Shown piece by piece: positions 45,000 through 56,114 of a DNA stretch of 64,000 nt (its first letter is position 1; every line of letters starts with the position of its first letter). A program made the translations under genes and the position numbers. The stretch is from Coturnix japonica (lineage: Eukaryota; Chordata; Aves; Galliformes; Phasianidae). The stretch spans positions 2,728,001 to 2,792,000 of the forward strand of contig NC_029536.1 of NCBI RefSeq assembly GCF_001577835.2, written 5' to 3'. The notes beneath the pieces are model-generated. The model saw only the letters and a program-made list of their open reading frames with translations, did not search any database and was not told the DNA's origin.

Positions 45000-47900
45000 G
45001 GAACGACCACAGCGAAGCTCAAAGCTTTACTCGATTCCCTCGACTTCAGCTCAGGGGATTCGTAGTGCTTCAGGTGCAACCCTAACACAGCTTAAGCCTT
45101 TGCTGGACAGCAGCAGAGCATCCCAGCACTCATATTAACGCTGACCCACAGAACCCCATGTCCCACCCCACACCTCGACACCCTCCCAGCTTCTCTCAGC
45201 AGCATCCACCACAGCCCAGCACGTCCATCAGGGACAGAAAGATATTCAGAAAACAAGTTCACTGTTTGCATGTTGCTTTCTGCCACGGTGCACTTTCAGT
45301 TTTACATCCCCATCTTCCAAATTTAGAAGGGGATCCACAACGTTTTATTTCTTGTATTTTGACCAGTTCTGCATTAAGAACTGTACATCCCAATAACCAG
45401 CACTGAACTTCTTTATTTATTATTATTTTCTACACTATTGGCATTTTAGTGCAAACCACATTTAGAACAAATGCATTTTGGAGCCTGACATCTGCTGTGT
45501 GATCTCCATAGGAAAAGGAAGTTGCAGCAATGCAGACTTGCTTTTCCCCCCGAGCACAGTCTGACCCTGAAGCTCTCACTAAATGCTATTCCAGACTTTC
45601 TTTAGCTGCCATCTGACCCAAAGAAAACCACATGACGAAGTTCAGTCAGTGCTGCATTCCCACTGGTTGCTCTTACACAGTGTTTTTTTTTTGGCTTCCT
45701 CCTTTCCTTTGGTTTTTCTTCCTCCACTTTTACAGCACCAAAGAAACAAGATGCCCCCATAGCAAACATCCACATGGACCACCTCATCTTCTGAGCACTG
45801 GGTTTTTTGGAGTGATGGATGCAGCTTTACAATGCAGCCTCATTCAGAAGTCCAGCAAGATAATCCATTCCCACAACTCGTGGCCTGACCTGAGCTTTTA
45901 CCATCATACAGAAGGAAATATCGGACATTTAACTTGGAATCTGATGATTAAATTGGAAACGCAAATTCCAACTCTGTCCTGTTTTACTGAGAGATGCATT
46001 TTGAGATAGAGACTATGGGAAAAGCACCTGAGCAAAGCCCTAGGTTCTTTCCAGCTCCTCTTACACACCTGTACATCAACTCTGCCTTCACCAAGGGCTG
46101 AGCAAACAGGATTGCTCTGGACACTTCAGACAGTGCATCACAGCTTCAGAGGACACACGTGAAATGAAGAGACTTAGCACAGCTTACAGCCTCACACCTC
46201 CCAACCCGATCCCTCTGCCCACGAGGGGTCACTGCTGCTCCAGGCTGCCATATCCCACAGCAGCACCCACCCCCAGCAGAGCTGGAAGCAAAGCACAGCC
46301 CAGGGTTTCACTACAAGCTTCATGGGCAACACTCAGGGCTGCTCGAGAAACTCCAGAACGATCAAAGATGATGATCAGAGCCTCCAGAGCTTCTCAGTAG
46401 CTGCTCCTCCCAGAGCACAGCTTCTTCAGCTTTAAAAGACTCAAGCAAAAAGTCTGCAGAACTCCCACATAGAGAACGAGATGCATTCCCTGTGCATCTA
46501 TTTAGAACACTTACCAACAAGGCACAGCCAAACAGGTGCAGATAGTGCAGGCAGCTCTCGTGCAGCTCTTCTTGGCAGAAGAAAAAGCAGCTTTCGGAGA
46601 TTTGAAGGGTTTTCCTTGGCAAATACTGAGGTCAAACAGCTCTGCGTTCACATGCATAAGGTCATGCTGGGAACTGGGCACAGTGGGAGGCTGTTATATA
46701 CAGAACAGTTCTGCTGGAACCAGGATTGCAATCCATGTAGAATGACACAGAATACATATTACATACAGATTACATACAGCTCTGTGCTGGCTCTGCCCAG
46801 CAACCCAAGGGCTTCCCTTTCATCAGGGAGAGCTGCTTAGTCATTGTAAGCAGCTTTCCATTAGCACTGGAAATGTGAAGTCAGGCTGCAGAGACTACAC
46901 AAAAATTCAAGCCAGCAACTGACAAAAAATAAAGCCACCACAGCAAGGACGGTTTGATGTGGGCAGAATGTAATTAGCTACACTGCTGGAATGCAGCCAG
47001 CACAATCAATGAATTAAGGATGGCCCCAGTGTTATGGCAGGTTTTCATTTCCAATTTAAATTAGGAGATTAATATGGGATGTCCCCGCTTGCTGCGGCTG
47101 CACAAAAATAAAGGCATTTACAGTCCAACAGTATGTCAAAAGAAAACACCATATTTCAGATGTAAGAGTTGTTGTCTATATGTTTTTCTTAGAAGACAAC
47201 AATAGCAACAAGAAAATAGACTAAACACTTGTATTATGGGGGTGCAATCTTTACCATAGATTGAATTAGAAGTACACACAGTATCATGTGAGAGAAAGCT
47301 CTGCCCAGAGCCTGTAGTTATAACACAGATGAGACAAGGATATAAAAGCTAATAAGAAGCCTCCTCAAGTGGAAGTCACGAGGTTTGCCAGCTTCTCTGG
47401 TCCCTGTGCCAGAAGCCTCGTTCAAATCTTCACACAAGTTGTTTGAAGTACAAAGCAGCAAAGAGACAATTCTGCAAAGGGGAAATGGTGTAAAACAGAG
47501 CTCAGGAGTTCAGTTCTTTCATTAACACGAGGCCACTCAACCACTACAGTTCAGGGTCACCTTCAGATTCTGGAAATGTGCAGTAAAGCACCAGGCCACA
47601 CTCCTCACCTTCAGTGAGCCAAGCCTAAATGTTTGCATTTAAACCATGTGCAGATCCTCACCATGTGCAGGTGCTGACTGCTCAGGTCCCAGACTTGTGG
47701 GCAACTATTACTATCTGTCTAACTAGGGGATCAACCACATCACATCAATGACACACAGCTTTCAGTGCTGTTTGCATCATGGGTTTCTTCCCAAGGTAGC
47801 AGAGAGCATATAGAATATAATTTGCAATGACATCTGCAATGTGTCAGACACAGACACTACTATCCATCCTGGTTCGAACACTACCACACCAAAGTTAAGG

Positions 47901-49290
47901 ATCAAAGCACTGTTATATACTGTAACTCAAACCTTCTAACTGTATTAACACAAAGTTGCTCAGGAATTACAGAGTAAGTGAGACAGGTTGAGCTCCATGT
48001 GTTTGTCCATCACTCTGCCACGTTCCAGTCTGTATATCATACAGAGTAGCATTGTTTTGGCCAAGAGCACTATAAAAGGCACTTACAGAGAATACAGAGA
48101 GGCACTCTGCAGTGCAGTGATTTTTTAAAGCCATTTATTACCTATAATGCAGTAAAGTTAAAAAGCAGAACCACATCCTGCTTCTCCCCAGAAAGCGTGG
48201 GACTGACTGCTATCTTTGTTCAATGAAGAATAAACCTAAAGCTAAAACACCATCAAAAGTAATAGTCAGTCAATGAAAGCTGGTGTACTAACTCCAAACA
48301 TTTGCTTCATGACAAACACCCTGCAAAGGTAGAGATGAAGCTTCAGAAGAGTTGCAACAGAAGGATACTCTGCTCCCTTCTGGCCACCCATCTTCTAAGT
48401 GCAGAACTTTTATAGACAGTTCGTAAAGTTGCACAACTCCCTGTAATTGGTGCAATTATGTTCATGTCTGGAAAAAAAAGAAGGCATACAGAAGTGTAGG
48501 CAACCAAAGTCATAGCTCATGTTCTTAAAAAGGCTTAAGGTTTGACATCCCTGGATTATGACACCCAGCCAAGTCAGCAGGAACCATAGAATATTAAACA
48601 AAGCCAATCTCTTTACATCAGAATTAATGAAAGCTCTCATTCTCTGCACAGGTACTGTAAGTGTCAACTAGATTTTGGCAAGGACTTGCCCTCTGCTGAG
48701 CTTGTGGAGCCCCATTCCCCACCCCCCACAATAGCTGCTATCACCCTAAATTTGTCTTCAAGAAATCTCCCTCGTCTCACTCCTACAGACACAAGTTAAG
48801 GAGAAACAGCTGATTGCATCACTAAAATCTAGTTCCTCTCCAGAAAGATCAGCTAAGGGTGCCTGACTACTGACTGCATATACTTGCTATATATACCTGC
48901 TGACCAGCAACCAACAGAAATGATGACTACAAGTGAGCTGTTCCCATAGCTCAAAACCAACTTGACATTACCAGCCTGACCCTGAAGCTAAGATGAATTC
49001 TCGCTAAAATCAGGCCCTTCTCCCAATATTTAGTATTGCTTTTTTGCAGTGTTAGTAGCAGGAATTTTGTTCTCAGTAATACTCATGTGGAAAGGAAAAA
49101 GGAATAGCAATTCAAATTGCAACATTTATCTTCTTTTCTTCATTTGTGCCTGATGCAGTGGCCACATCCTGCAGCATTTCTTAAGTGAGCCCTCTGCTCC
49201 TTCAGACAACCCAAGCTCCCATGCAACACAGCACATCTGGGCAGCAACCCAACCAGGATCCCCATCTACCTCTCATGCCAGGGAGATCTG
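45000..49290. other. Region between GPR157 and MIR34A
   Basis: No coding exon is recognised on either strand. It may include the 3' part of the MIR34A primary transcript: a minus-strand AATAAA lies at 48134-48139, about 1.2 kb past the hairpin. No transposon was recognised. Confidence 0.5.
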
Positions 49291-49294
49291 AGGC

Positions 49295-49404
49295 AGGCCC
49301 AACAATGTGTAGCACTTCTAGGGCAGTATACTTGCTGATTGCTTCCTTAACTATTGCTCACAACAACCAGCTAAGACACTGCCAAAGAAACACTCACAGC
49401 TGGC
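49295..49404 (-). ncRNA. MIR34A: microRNA miR-34a precursor
   Basis: The minus strand carries the full miR-34a hairpin. The 5p mature form TGGCAGTGTCTTAGCTGGTT (plus GT) is at 49384-49363, with seed GGCAGTG. The 3p strand, starting CAATCAGCAAGTATACTGCC, is at 49341-49320. The loop is GTGAGCAATAGTTAAGGAAG. The outer stem GCCAGCTGTGAG pairs with CACATTGTTGGGCC. miR-34a is a p53-induced repressor of cell-cycle and survival mRNAs. In human it lies between GPR157 and H6PD on the same strand as GPR157, exactly as here. Hairpin ends are set by comparison with the human precursor and are good to a few bases. Confidence 0.97.
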
Positions 49405-52400
49405 ATCACGCAAGAAGAGAAGTGAGAGCAGGATGTTCAGTCTTCTCCTTTCTTCTCATTCACAGAAGGGAAGAGTCTGGGGACAAAGAAGGAGTCAGTG
49501 ATGCAACTGCAACAGTACTAACAGAAACAGCTCTCATGGGAGAAGAAGCTCAAAGCTACAAGCTGACAGATACTCTGTTCTTGACCACCAGTCTTGCATT
49601 ACAAATACTAGCAAGATAAACCAGTTTCCATGTCTGCAATCTCTATCTCAGCTCCCAAATTTCACACAACACCGTTCAGGCAAGACAGCAGAACAATGAA
49701 GTGTTTCCAGATGCTTAATAGTTTAAAGCACAAGACTGTTTGAACTCTTGCTGGGTTCACTTGATTGCACAGCTTTGCTCTTAAGTCACATGTTGTGTTA
49801 GAAGGAAAACTCACTGGAAACACAACCATCTGCAAAAAAAAAAGAAATGAAAAAAGGAACCAATACTCACATGCATTAAAGCCATTTGAGTTTCCTATTA
49901 TCCATGTCGAACAGCCTGAGGTGCTCTAGATGTGGTGTTATCCAGCAGTCCTGCACTCCTCAGTTCCTGGAAACATCTGAACATGTGAGAAGGCAACCTT
50001 CAGGGCAAAGCAGTTCCTCAACTCTTGCATCACAGCCTCACAAGCAGGTTATTGCTCCTAGGGAGCCTTGTGTGACACTGCAATATAAAGGTAAAATATG
50101 CTGTATGATTACAAGTTCACTTCGGCTTTCACCAGCCCTCTGTTTCTTTCAGCAAGGCTCTGCTAATGCTCCATACACATTCTGAGACATTCAAGCCTTC
50201 TCTGTCCTACTGCTCCCCATGTTAGGAACACCAAAAGTTCAAAGAAGATAAGTTTGCATTTGGATAGCAAGATGCAGCACCATGACAAAATTCTTTCCTG
50301 CTCTGATGTTTCACCTTGCATCAAGTATTGGAAGCCTTCCATCTCACAAAGAAAAGTGGGAGCTTCAACTGAAAGGCAAGACTCAGCAACACCTCAAACT
50401 GAGAAGCAGGTGCTAAAATCCCAAGCCCCTGGCTGTCACCGAGCCTTCAGAATGGCGAGCATCCATTGTACATGCTCTTCCAGAGAACACACAGTAACCC
50501 AGGACAGACCTGTTGGGTTTATCATGAAGTCATGAGATGAAGTTCAGTGGCTTCCATTGAACAGTATGGCAATGCAGGTGACAGAGAGAACTCGTGTCCT
50601 CTATATACTGTGATAGGTGACTGACAAAGGTAAAATGAAGAGCTGCAGCTGCACACCAATCAAACACTACAGCACAGCACAGATACCCACCAGGCACTTC
50701 GATAACAGAACAATGGCTCCATTCCCTGTGTCCCAGAAGACAGCAGCGATTAATTAACTAATCACTTCTTGATTGTAAGCCTTTTCACCCTGAGGAAGAA
50801 AGCAAACAATTCCAAAACATCAAAATCAAGACCTGACAACAGTCCCTTCATTCTTGCCCTGAAAATGTGTCCCACTCTGGAACTAGCTGTCTGTTTAAAC
50901 AATGACCTAATCATCCATCCAGCATTTCCCATCAGAATCAGAACAAACCAGACTACCTCAAAGGCAATTACCAGGTCAGGGACGAGCACAGCTACAGAAG
51001 AGCAAAGCAATCAGGTACAGAAGAGGAAGATACTACTTCATCTCTCATCCTCCTCTGGGGAGAAATGAGACTGCAGAATTGGCTGTTCTGGGAACCGTAG
51101 AACTTTTTTGAGCCACTAAAAATTAAGCACAACAGGGCCAGAGAAAGATGCTTTGGGGGACAGCCTTGTATCCGTGCGGCAGACAGCGATCCTGCTTTTA
51201 GTATTTCAAATCATTTGACATCCCTTCTGCCACTTCTTACCTGTAGGAGTTTCACTGCTTTAGGAAAAGCACAAATGAAACACCCAGCTGAAACTGTCTG
51301 CTGCTGTGGGAGGGCATGGGCAGCAAGCTTTCAAGTCTCACAGGGAAACCAAGCAGTCTGGCTAGTCCGGAGCTGGAAGAACTGTACAGAAATGCTGGTC
51401 AATCAGCTGAGGACCTCTCTTGGTTCAGCAGCTTGTGTAACACCAAATCTTTTTCACCTCTTTTTAGTCTAATACCTGGCAAATTTACTGTTATTGTGTA
51501 CACAAGGACAGCATTCTGCTTTAGTGAACTGGGACTGGAAACAATGAAAACACAATGCAGGTTAGCATGCAGGAGTACAATTTAAAGCCAGGGGTGCCAC
51601 TGGAAGCTTACATGTCACATTTCTACCTGTATTTACCAGGTAAGGGCTACAAATTCCCCTTCAAAAGGCAGTTTGCCCTTTAAACTAGATAACACAAGAC
51701 TTGCTTCACTTCACAGTGACCTCAGTGTTACCCTGTGGGTGACAAAGCAACAGGAACAAGTTTGTTGGATCACATAACAGCACACAGAATTGGCCAGTAA
51801 AGAAAGCATAACTATAAAACAAGCTGAGGGGTGTGGAGGATGGTAATTCTCTCCTGTTACGGAAATACTGCATTCCAAGAAAGGTAAAAAGTCCAGTCAG
51901 GTAAGATTTGCAGAATCACTGTCATCACTGAGCTATGTGATACCATAAGCTGCGTTTCATCAAGCACATTTATTTCAAGTTCACTCCCTGCACTGTCATC
52001 TTCCTTTTGTCAAGGGGAGTTTTAAGCTTCAACTGACCCACTCACAAGCCTTGAGCTGGTACCTGAACAATTACCCAGGGCTTTTCTGAAGGTGGAAACA
52101 ACTGCTGGAAGCCTGATGCAAGCAGATCCTCTCTCACTGGGGATTCAAGTACCCCTGTTTTAAGGCTAAGCAAAACTCAAGTTTCACCTGTGGAACTTCT
52201 GGGTGAAACTCAGCAACAGGAGGAAACTCAAATGAAAAGATTAAATGACAGTTTTCAAAGTTCAGAAATATTTATGTTAGAAGACACTCCTGCACATCAG
52301 CCAGCTCAGCTGCCTACTTAAAGCAAGGCTAAATTCTAAACTAGATCAGGATACTCCAATCTTTTCATACAGGCATATCAGAATCCCTGTCTATTTCTAC

Positions 52401-53816
52401 AGCACAGACTCAAAAGCTTTGTCTAGCTGAGCCTACTCTGCTGACTAGGATGAACTACCATGCCTAGAAAAACCATCCTCAAGCCATCTAATAAACCTCC
52501 TGCAGCAGCTGCAGAACAAGAGCAAATTCTGTCCCAACTCCTAAAGCTGCTTGGCTTTGCTATTATCAGCCTTCAGGTAGAAGAGTAAACATCTTACTTG
52601 TCCAAATAGTTTTCCTTACTTGTAATTTAAAAGACAGGTTCCTTATTTTAAGATCATACATTTGATGAATTCTGACTTTGATTTAACACATATCCCTACA
52701 ATATGCAGATCCTGGGTTTTGGGTTAGTTTCTCCTACGTTTTACAAACTAGTTTTTATTATAACATCTCCTACTGTAACATCAGGGGGGATGCAAACAAG
52801 TTGTCCATGGAACAGTCCTACATTACAACTCCTACAATGCTTATTCAACATGGTCGTACTTCCTTCTCATCTCCCAGCTTCCTACAGAATACTAATCCCC
52901 CAAGCACAAGACAAACTGCTTAACACTTCCCATTTGCCTTCAGTTAATCACAGAGGAGAAGCTTTCCTTATGAGATGGAGCCCTAGAGGAGAGATTTACC
53001 TGTTCCTTACCATTCTGTAGGAGGTGATCCTGCAGGCAGCAGCACCCCAGGTCCATTGGAGCTCCATTCTGACTCCAGCCTCCTGCTGCCAGCGCTGGGA
53101 CGGTGCTCCAGGGAGGTGCAGACACCTGCTTGGTTATTCAGAGTCACTGCTAACTCAGGCAGTTCCGGCTTTCTTGATAGAGCTGCAACTCAACTCCACC
53201 CCACCTTCTGCCACCAGTCCTGCAGGCCAGCCTCAAGGCTGTAGGAACATGGGGCAATGCCTTCACAGTGAGTCACGGGCTGTCTGAAACAAAGCAGAAC
53301 TAAGGGAAAGCACAGCACACTACCAATACCAACTTCTTTCTGTAAAGACAGGCAAAAATTGCCCAGGATGGGTAAGCAGCAGGCAGATCAATGGGCACAA
53401 GGCAGTGCCATAGCTTGCCACATTCTTAACCCTCCTTGTTTTCAGCTAGCCACTCAGTTCAGAGCAACACAGCCTTTGGTAACAGGTTCACTTCTCCCAC
53501 CCCTTAAAAGGCATGGGAATTAAAATCTACCACATCTCATCCAAATCAATCTTCACTTGCAGGTCTTGCTGGGCCTGGCTAATCTCACTGGCTTATGCAA
53601 CATTAAATCCCCACATTGAAACAAGAAAAAGCCACTGAATTATCATACACCTTGCTTACTGAGCTCCTCCACATACAGTGCAGGAGAAACCCTCCCACAC
53701 ACACAGTGCACTGGACTCGTACCTTCCTCCACAGCAGAGTTAAGCAATTCATTTGCCAGGTAAGAGCAGGCACTACAGCAGCTTTCCAGTTCCTAACAGA
53801 GCTAAAATAGAGCTAG

Positions 53817-54060
53817 AGAGGGGTCAGGTCCCAGGGAGCACAGTGACAGGGCAAGGGGTAACAGCTTTTATCTAAGAGAGGGTAGACTTATATTAGAAGT
53901 AAAGAAGAAATTCTTCACTGTGGAGGTGGTAAGGCTGACACAGGATGCCTAGAGAAGCTGTGGATGCCCCATACACCATTTGCACGAGGCCCATGGCAGA
54001 AGGGTTGGAACTGGATGATCTTTAAGGTCCTTTCCAACCCAAGCCATTCTAGGATTCCAT
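53817..54060 (+). mobile_element. CR1 LINE 3' fragment
   Basis: A 5'-truncated CR1 in plus orientation. It shows GGGGTCAGGTCCCAGGGAGC, GAAGAAATTCTTCACTGTGG, GAGAAGCTGTGGATGCCCC and the 3' tail GGTCCTTTCCAACCCAAGCC then ATTCTAGGATTCC. It lies in the predicted MIR34A host transcript region on the opposite strand. Confidence 0.88.
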
Positions 54061-55749
54061 GCAACTTGTCTTTTGATCCGGTTTACCCTGCCCTTCACCT
54101 CCACCTCTCTCCTAAGGAAGCTCAGAGATACCCAGCACTCACACGTTAATTCCAATGGTGAGCTCTTTAAAACAGCCCAGTCTCACTGTCAGGACAGCCA
54201 GCACCTGTGTTATCAAGAGAGCTGACACACCTTGGTGTTTCACACACTGAACTTCCCACATATTATCCCTTTCCTTTCCACAACGCTCCCTCACTCCCAG
54301 AGCTTACCTAACTTTAACAAAACCCACACAACTTGAATTTCATCACCCAAAGCCTTTAGCAGAAGCTCACATTCTGACACATATTGCTCCACGGCCATTT
54401 GTCAAATGCCATTAACATTGGATCTTCCTGTATAGCACCTTAGAGAAGGGCTTTACAAGTATTCTGTTCTGGAGCATACAGAAGCAGCTCACAGCTCTGC
54501 TAACAGCTGAGTTAGCTCTCACATCTACACAAGTATCATTAATCTCCATAGAAATGTGGCTCAGAATGATTTCCAGCAGTGACTCCTGAAAAAGACGGAT
54601 CTATCCAAGGCTGTGACACTGCTATAGCTCCTGGAAATAAGGATACTCCATCCCCTGGCTGGCTCCATTCTGCAGCAAAGCATCCAGGCTGTTATGGAGT
54701 CCTGCTTATTCAGTGCATGAGGAGAGAGGTGGGCAGAGCACAGTGTGCTGCAGCTCCCAGGGCTGTGCACCACACCTAAGCACCCATGAGTCATTAACCA
54801 AGCAATGCATGAGCATCAGCCATAGATCATAAACCCGGATTCAAGGGCTTCCAGCAGCGCATGCTTACTCTGCATGCCAGTCAAGAAGCCTGTGGTTTTA
54901 CAGCCTAGGTAGGCCTGGGAAAGACAAGGTTTAACCAAATCAAGTAGTTTCTGACCTGCCCCCTGCAATACATCTGCTGGGACCGGGGAGATACCGCCAG
55001 AGTGACTCACAGCACACATTTCGCTTTGTCACAGTTCTGTCCTTTCCTGCTTGTCAAGCACAGCTTCCTCCTTTGCCAGAGCAATGAAGGATCTCTCAGC
55101 CTCCACCTGGATTTGCCTCTTTCTTCTCTTCCAAACCCACATGGACAGAAGTTGCCATCATCCTCTATGCTGAAAGGTGCTCCCCATGCACCACCAAACC
55201 ACAGGGGAGATGTGAAGACCAGGATTGTTTTCAGCACTTTCTGGCTTCCCCATCTGTGTGAGCAGATGAGATACACACTGATACCAAGGCTGGGGAAGGG
55301 CACAGTGCTGCCTGCAGCACAGCTAGGGAAGCTCCCCTAGAATGACAATCATAACCAAACAGTACATGCTCCCATGTCCCATGGGCAGAATGGGAACACC
55401 ACCAAGCACAGGCCTGTGCTGGTGCACACAGATGTACTTCAATGAGCTCTAATGGGCTGGGGTACTGACTTACCTCTGATCTGAAGCGACTCCTTGTGTC
55501 TTCAATTCTCATCTGAACCAGCAAGCCTTCACCTCCCATGTAATCTAATAGCTGCCTGGATACCACACAATACCACCGGGCAGTCTGCACAGACACCTGA
55601 GCAGGTGAGCAACACAGAGGGCACCCACGGGCAGGTATAGCTAAGGTGCTCTCTCCTGCTCAATAGAAGGATAGAACAGCACACAATAGAGCTCTCCTTG
55701 CCCACGTTACCCTTTAAATTATAAAATGTCTAGGAGAACAGCCTATAGA

Positions 55750-56110
55750 GCCAGCAGCATCGCTGGAAATAGGCTGCCAGCAGCAGGCACCGCACGCAAA
55801 CACGCACCTGGGCGCAGCAGGCAGGACGCAGCGGGGGCTCGCAGGGCGCAATGCCGGCCCGGGGCTGCATCCATCCGCAGCCGATAAGAGCTGTTCAGGG
55901 CCGGGCAGAAGCTTGAACAAGCCCAGACAAGTCCCACGGAAGCCTCTCCCCCCCTCCCGGCTGTGGGTCACACCGCTCCAGCCCCACTGCCCGCCCCGTC
56001 GGGGGGCGGAAGGCTTCCCCGCTTCCCCAGCCTGCATGGCCACCCCTGCAGCGATCTCGGAGGGGGCTGTTTCACCTCGCACCCGAGCGGCTTTTAATTG
56101 CCAGCTCACA
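55750..56110 (-). promoter_or_regulatory. CpG-rich promoter, probable MIR34A host promoter
   Basis: A GC- and CpG-rich block in an otherwise AT-rich 19 kb. It contains a GC box (GGGGGGCGG near 56000-56008) and a p53 response element at 55915-55934. There is no TATA box. No coding first exon is visible on either strand. Its position on the upstream side of MIR34A and the p53 element make it the likely MIR34A promoter. A first noncoding exon of H6PD on the plus strand is the main alternative. Confidence 0.65.
55915..55934 (+). promoter_or_regulatory. p53 response element
   Basis: Two adjacent decamers, GAACAAGCCC and AGACAAGTCC, with no spacer. Both fit RRRCWWGYYY at all ten positions. Read on the minus strand, the second half-site is GGGCTTGTTC, which is identical to the second half of the human MIR34A p53 element as I remember it. 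A zero spacer is the high-affinity arrangement. Confidence 0.85.
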
Positions 56111-56114
56111 GTGG

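Larger units (their letters stand above)
49405..55935 (-). ncRNA. Predicted MIR34A primary transcript (host lncRNA) body
   Basis: This is inferred, not read directly. A CpG-rich promoter with a p53 element lies 6.5 kb upstream of the hairpin on the same strand, and no coding exon intervenes. A good donor, CCCAG|GTGCGTG, occurs on the minus strand at 55808/55807, about 110 bp past the p53 element, and could end a noncoding first exon. The acceptor of the exon carrying the hairpin is not identified. Human MIR34A likewise has a noncoding first exon and the hairpin in a downstream exon. Confidence 0.45.

Noticed and set aside
48410-48667. Hydrophobic 85-codon minus-strand frame (WFLLTWLGVII)
   Set aside because: A single short hydrophobic stretch with no splice or start support and no family match.
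49185-49619. 144-codon plus-strand open frame across the miR-34a locus
   Set aside because: It is antisense to the hairpin, has no family resemblance or good start context, and owes its composition to the overlapping RNA. It is not a gene.
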